Source: Pseudodonghicola sp048268305 (GTDB lineage Bacteria > Pseudomonadota > Alphaproteobacteria > Rhodobacterales > Rhodobacteraceae). From it: DNA of 64,000 nucleotides. The stretch covers positions 434,001 through 498,000 of the forward strand of contig NZ_JBLWVT010000001.1 of NCBI RefSeq assembly GCF_048268305.1. Direction: 5' to 3'. The notes beneath the pieces were generated by a model. It had not been told where the DNA came from and did no database searches. It saw nothing but the letters and a program-made list of their open reading frames with translations. Shown in pieces: positions 60,871 through 64,000 of the stretch (the first letter of the stretch is position 1; the number at the start of each line of letters is the position of its first letter). The translations under genes were made by a program, and so were the position numbers.

Positions 60871-61973
60871 GCGCGCACCAGCCGGTCGAGCACCCGGGCG
60901 CAGAGGGCGAGCTGATCCAGCGCGATGGATTCGTCGGGCTGGTGGCCGTCACGCTCCATCTCTCCCGGGCCGCAGACCAGCGTGGGGATGCCGAGGCCGG
61001 CGAAATAGCCGGCCTCCGTCCCATAGGAGACCTTGATGGGCGTCGGGTCGGGCAAGAGGGCGATCAGCCGGGCCAGCGCCGGATCCCTGGGATCGCTCGA
61101 CAGGCCCGGATAGGCGCCGGTCGGGGCGATGTCGATGCCCTGCGGCAGGCGGGCCTTGATGCGAGCGAGGATATCGCCGGGTGTCTCGGCGGCGAGATGG
61201 CGGATTTCGAACTCCACCTCGGCGCGGTCCGGCACGATGTTCAGCGCCACGCCGCCTTGCATCTTGCCCGCGTGCACGGTGGAGCAGGGGATGTCATCAT
61301 CCGCATCCTGCGCCCCTTCGGCGATCAGCCGGGCCTGTTCGGCGCGCAGCGCCGCGATCAGATCGGCGGCCAGATGCAGCGCATTGGCGAAGCGAGGCGC
61401 CAGCGACGAATGCCCGGCCTCGCCCCGGCAGATCGCGTGATAGCTGGCCTTGCCCTTGTGGCCGATGGCTGGGCGCATTCCCGTCGGTTCGCCGACGAGG
61501 CAGAGCGCTGGCCGGCCAAGCACCGGGATCACATGGTCGATCATTTGCGGGATGCCGCGACAGCCGATCTCCTCGTCCCAGCTCAGCGCGATCATCACCG
61601 GGGTCGTGGGCGGCGTCTCGCGCAGGGTCGCGGCCAGGGCCAGCACGCAGGCGAGAAACCCCTTCATATCGGTGGCGCCGCGCCCCTGCAGCCGGTCGCC
61701 CCGTCGGGTGAGGGTGAAGGGATCGCTGCTCCAGCTCTGGCCCGTCACGGGCACCACGTCGCTGTGGGCCGACAACAGCGTGCCGCCCGTCCCTTCGCCG
61801 AAACGGGCCAGCAGCCCGGCCTTGTCCTCCCCCCGCGCGGCGATGCGGGTGACGGCAAAGCCGGCGCCGGTCAGGAACTCCTCCACCCAGTCGATCAGGT
61901 CGCGGTTCGAACGGTCCGGTGTGGTGGCAAAGCCGATCAGGCGGGACAGGAGAGCTTCGACAGCGGTCAGCAT
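60867..61973 (-). CDS. M20-family deacylase, ArgE-like (acetylornithine deacetylase)
   Basis: This 368-aa zinc hydrolase has metal ligands His70 and Asp72 (LSAHSDVVPV), Asp in GRGATDMKGF, catalytic Glu in SWDEEIGCRG, and GEPTGMRPAIGHKGKA; a dimerisation domain lies in the middle (NIVPDRAEVEFEIR). It matches ArgE, which removes acetyl from N-acetylornithine. In an operon with an amidohydrolase and a TMADH-type oxidoreductase, catabolic N-deacylation is equally likely. The ATG at 61973 lies in a 7-bp overlap with the amidohydrolase gene. Confidence 0.9.
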   Translation of the reverse strand: MLTAVEALLSRLIGFATTPDRSNRDLIDWVEEFLTGAGFAVTRIAARGEDKAGLLARFGEGTGGTLLSAHSDVVPVTGQSWSSDPFTLTRRGDRLQGRGATDMKGFLACVLALAATLRETPPTTPVMIALSWDEEIGCRGIPQMIDHVIPVLGRPALCLVGEPTGMRPAIGHKGKASYHAICRGEAGHSSLAPRFANALHLAADLIAALRAEQARLIAEGAQDADDDIPCSTVHAGKMQGGVALNIVPDRAEVEFEIRHLAAETPGDILARIKARLPQGIDIAPTGAYPGLSSDPRDPALARLIALLPDPTPIKVSYGTEAGYFAGLGIPTLVCGPGEMERDGHQPDESIALDQLALCARVLDRLVRA

Positions 61974-63616
61974 TGCGGCAACTCGGTATGGAGGATCACC
62001 CCGTCGCAGAGGGTCAGCACCACGCGGCAGGCCTCGGGGGCGGTGGCAAGGGCCTGGGGATCGCCCTCCAGCAGGATCACATCCGCCGCCTGCCCAGGGG
62101 CGAGGGTTCCGCGCCTCGTCTCCTCGAACAGAGGATAGGCGCCGCCACGGGTATAGGCGGCGATCACCTCGGCGAAGGGCAGCCGCTGGTCGGGCATTTC
62201 CGCCGCCCAGGGTTGGCGAGACAAGGCCGCATGGATCGCGTTGAGCGGTGACAGTGGCGCGGTCGGCCAGTCGGTGCCGAAGGCCAACGGCACCCCGGCC
62301 GCCGCCAGCGCCGCCCAGGGAAAGGTATCGGCCCAGCGGTGCCGCCCCATGATCGAGATCGTGGGCTCCAGCGGCAGACCGCTCGACCCCGGGGGGTGCA
62401 CCGGCTGCATCGAGGCCACCACGCCAAGCGCCTTGATCCGGGCCAGATCGTCGGGGTGGAGCATGTCGATATGTTCGATCCGGTGGCGCGCGTCGCGCGG
62501 TCCGTTGGCGGCGCGGGCGGCGGCATAGCCGTCGAGCGTGGCGCGCACCGCGCCGTCGCCGACGCAATGCACCTCGATCTGCAGGCCGGCGGCATCGGCC
62601 TTGCGGCAGATTTCGGCGAACCGTGGGGGTGCAAAAAGCGGCGCGCTGCGGACCCCGGGGCGGCCCGGGTAGTCGTCGGTGCGAAAGGCGGTCCAGGTGT
62701 CGAAGACACCGTCCATGAACATCTTGATCCACCCGAAGCTGAGCTTGCCGACGGGGGCGCGCCCGGCCGCCGCGATCAGCCTGTCGATGCGGGCATCGTC
62801 GTGATCGGGGGCCAGGGTCATCGGCAACACCACGCGGATCGGCAGCTCTCCCGCCTGCGCCATCTCGGTCAGCAGATCGGCCTGATAGAGGTTGCCGTCC
62901 ATGTTGACCGCCGTGGTGATCCCGAAGGCGGCGCAGGTGGCCATCGCGGTGGCGAGTGTCGCCTTGTCGCGGGCCCGCTGGTCGGGGTCGGGCGGTGTTT
63001 CGGGTTCCACCCCGCCTATGCCCAAAAGCTCGCGCCCGGCGTTGGCGGTCAGGCGGGTCACCGGTTCGATCGCGGCGCCCTCGCGCAGCTCGCCATTGGG
63101 CCGCCCGTCCGCGTCCAGAACCACCTCGGCGCCGCGCAGCGCCGGCACATGATCCATCAGCCCGGCCAGCCGCAACGCGACCGTATTGGCCCAGGCCGCG
63201 TGCCCATCCACCGCCCTGATCAGCAGCGGTCGGTCGGGCAGCAGGGTGTCGAGCGCCCGCCGATCCGGCCGGGTGCCGGGGCCGAGCAGGTCGTAATTGG
63301 CCGAATAGGCGCAGATCACCTCTCCCTCGGGACGGGTGGCGGCGAAGGCGGTGATCGCCCGGGCGGCGCTGTCGCGGTCGTGCACGTCCAGAAGGTTGAG
63401 CTGATTGAGCGTTACCCCACCCCAGAACAGGTGCAGGTGACTGTCGCAGAACCCCGCGCTCAGCCAGCCGCCGGCGGCGTCGATCCGTTGGCCCTTGGGC
63501 GCGGGCCAGTCGGTGGGATCGCCGGCGTATTCGATTTGCCCGTCGCGCAGCCGCAGCGCCATCGGTCGGCCGGTCAGCAGGTCGCGGGCATTCAGGATGT
63601 CGATGGTCTGCGGCAT
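61967..63616 (-). CDS. YtcJ-like metal-dependent amidohydrolase
   Basis: This 549-aa amidohydrolase is of the YtcJ group. The metal motif DSHLHLFWGG is near residue 75. IEVHCVGDGAVRATLDGYAAARA near 350 and HRIEHIDMLHPDDLARIKALGV follow with the metal His residues, and FGTDWPTAPLSPLNAIHAAL near 455 has the catalytic Asp. Substrates of this group are amides or formylated compounds but are mostly unknown. GAGAGG precedes the ATG at 63616. It lies between the TMADH-family gene and the M20 gene. Confidence 0.9.
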   Translation of the reverse strand: MPQTIDILNARDLLTGRPMALRLRDGQIEYAGDPTDWPAPKGQRIDAAGGWLSAGFCDSHLHLFWGGVTLNQLNLLDVHDRDSAARAITAFAATRPEGEVICAYSANYDLLGPGTRPDRRALDTLLPDRPLLIRAVDGHAAWANTVALRLAGLMDHVPALRGAEVVLDADGRPNGELREGAAIEPVTRLTANAGRELLGIGGVEPETPPDPDQRARDKATLATAMATCAAFGITTAVNMDGNLYQADLLTEMAQAGELPIRVVLPMTLAPDHDDARIDRLIAAAGRAPVGKLSFGWIKMFMDGVFDTWTAFRTDDYPGRPGVRSAPLFAPPRFAEICRKADAAGLQIEVHCVGDGAVRATLDGYAAARAANGPRDARHRIEHIDMLHPDDLARIKALGVVASMQPVHPPGSSGLPLEPTISIMGRHRWADTFPWAALAAAGVPLAFGTDWPTAPLSPLNAIHAALSRQPWAAEMPDQRLPFAEVIAAYTRGGAYPLFEETRRGTLAPGQAADVILLEGDPQALATAPEACRVVLTLCDGVILHTELPQC

Positions 63617-63627
63617 GGGGGCTCCTC

Positions 63628-64000
63628 TCATTCGGCCAGCGCCGTGACCTCACGGCGGAACGGCAGCGCGTCACCGATATCGGGCTGATCGAGCTCGCGC
63701 GCATAGCGATGCCCGGCATAGGTCGCCCAGGCGATCGGACCGGGCGCACAGGCGTCGCCGATCACCTTGACCGAGCGGATGCCCGCATCGGCCCAGTCGC
63801 CCTGCCGCGCCATCAGATCGTGGTAAAGCGCATCGTCCGAGACCCGCGAGGCGACCATGACGACCGCATCGCAGCCGAGCCGCGCGGTGGCGCCGGTGTA
63901 GACGCATTCGGTCTCGACGCCCCCGGCATGCAGTGCCGCGATGCCGGTGTTGAGGGTGATCGTCACGCCGTTCTCGACCAGCCGGCGATGGATCGCCCCC
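63628..64000 (-). CDS. TMADH/2,4-dienoyl-CoA reductase-family flavoprotein, 3' end only
   Basis: The gene is cut by the right edge; only the last 123 codons are present. The visible part is the C-terminal nucleotide-binding domain: AIHRRLVENGVTITLNTG, VVMVASRVSDDALYHDL, then VKVIGDACAPGPIAWATYAGHRYARELD. This end pattern is typical of trimethylamine/dimethylamine dehydrogenase-like and histamine dehydrogenase-like proteins. It is 11 bp upstream of the amidohydrolase gene on the same strand. An N-methyl or amine substrate is plausible, but the catalytic part is outside the window. Confidence 0.82.
   Translation of the reverse strand, partial: GAIHRRLVENGVTITLNTGIAALHAGGVETECVYTGATARLGCDAVVMVASRVSDDALYHDLMARQGDWADAGIRSVKVIGDACAPGPIAWATYAGHRYARELDQPDIGDALPFRREVTALAE

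Noticed and set aside
60867..63749. A minus-strand open frame of about 960 codons across the M20 and amidohydrolase genes
   Set aside because: Only its last third (60867-61973) reads as a known protein. The rest lies in another frame of the amidohydrolase gene and is Arg/Gly/Pro-rich, a by-product of high GC.
1..64000. tRNA, rRNA, insertion sequences, prophage genes or CRISPR arrays
   Set aside because: None was seen on reading; no transposase, integrase or repeat-spacer pattern is present.

Overview
The window is chromosomal, high-GC, densely packed DNA that looks like an alphaproteobacterium of the Rhodobacteraceae/Paracoccaceae. Indicators are LptF, a monomeric NADP-isocitrate dehydrogenase, many solute-binding-protein transporters (ABC and TRAP), catabolic gene clusters with ATGA start/stop overlaps, and the lack of IS elements, CRISPR arrays, rRNA or tRNA. 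I count about 58 protein genes, one of them a decayed remnant and one cut by the right edge. No genus is claimed.

0-17 kb: lptF, a GMC oxidoreductase, a minus-strand run (LysR, wrbA, EamA exporter, HTD2-like hydratase, an EctA-like acetyltransferase without ectB/ectC), and an arsenic operon (ArsR-ArsC fusion, arsenate-associated GAPDH, ArsJ). A fructosamine kinase gene follows, then a copper module in which copZ and copA-cueR diverge from two CueR-type promoters, then tex. 17-20.7 kb: monomeric icd, a lone TetR regulator, and about 600 bp of AT-richer DNA without a convincing gene.

20.7-36.2 kb: the most interesting block. It is a catabolic region of unknown substrate: HpcH/HpaI aldolase, FCD-type GntR regulator, an unrecognised 223-aa protein heading a peptide-type ABC transporter operon that ends in an MDR reductase and an FAD-linked 2-hydroxyacid dehydrogenase, an NtaA/SnaA-type flavin monooxygenase with its FMN reductase and a UTRA regulator, an FMN-dependent 2-hydroxyacid oxidase, and a RutA-like monooxygenase. 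A GTATAC-centred motif occurs upstream of the regulator, the transporter operon and the distant RutA-like gene, which suggests one regulon.

36.2-46.1 kb: a YeiH-type exporter with a divergent LysR gene; a GpdQ-like metallophosphodiesterase divergent from a Ugp-like ABC operon carrying a DeoR regulator and an inositol-monophosphatase-family phosphatase; a nitrilase-family amidase. 46.1-56.3 kb: Asp/Glu-racemase-family protein, 10-TM permease and TRAP transporter; then a membrane protein, an internally deleted aminotransferase remnant, a D-2-hydroxyacid dehydrogenase and DadA, with a divergent LysR gene. Together these suggest use of D-amino or D-hydroxy acids. 56.3-64 kb: a two-HTH-like hypothetical protein; an HPP membrane protein, TetR and proline iminopeptidase operon with an inverted repeat in front; acyl-CoA dehydrogenase; then ArgE-like deacylase, YtcJ-like amidohydrolase and the 3' end of a TMADH-family oxidoreductase.
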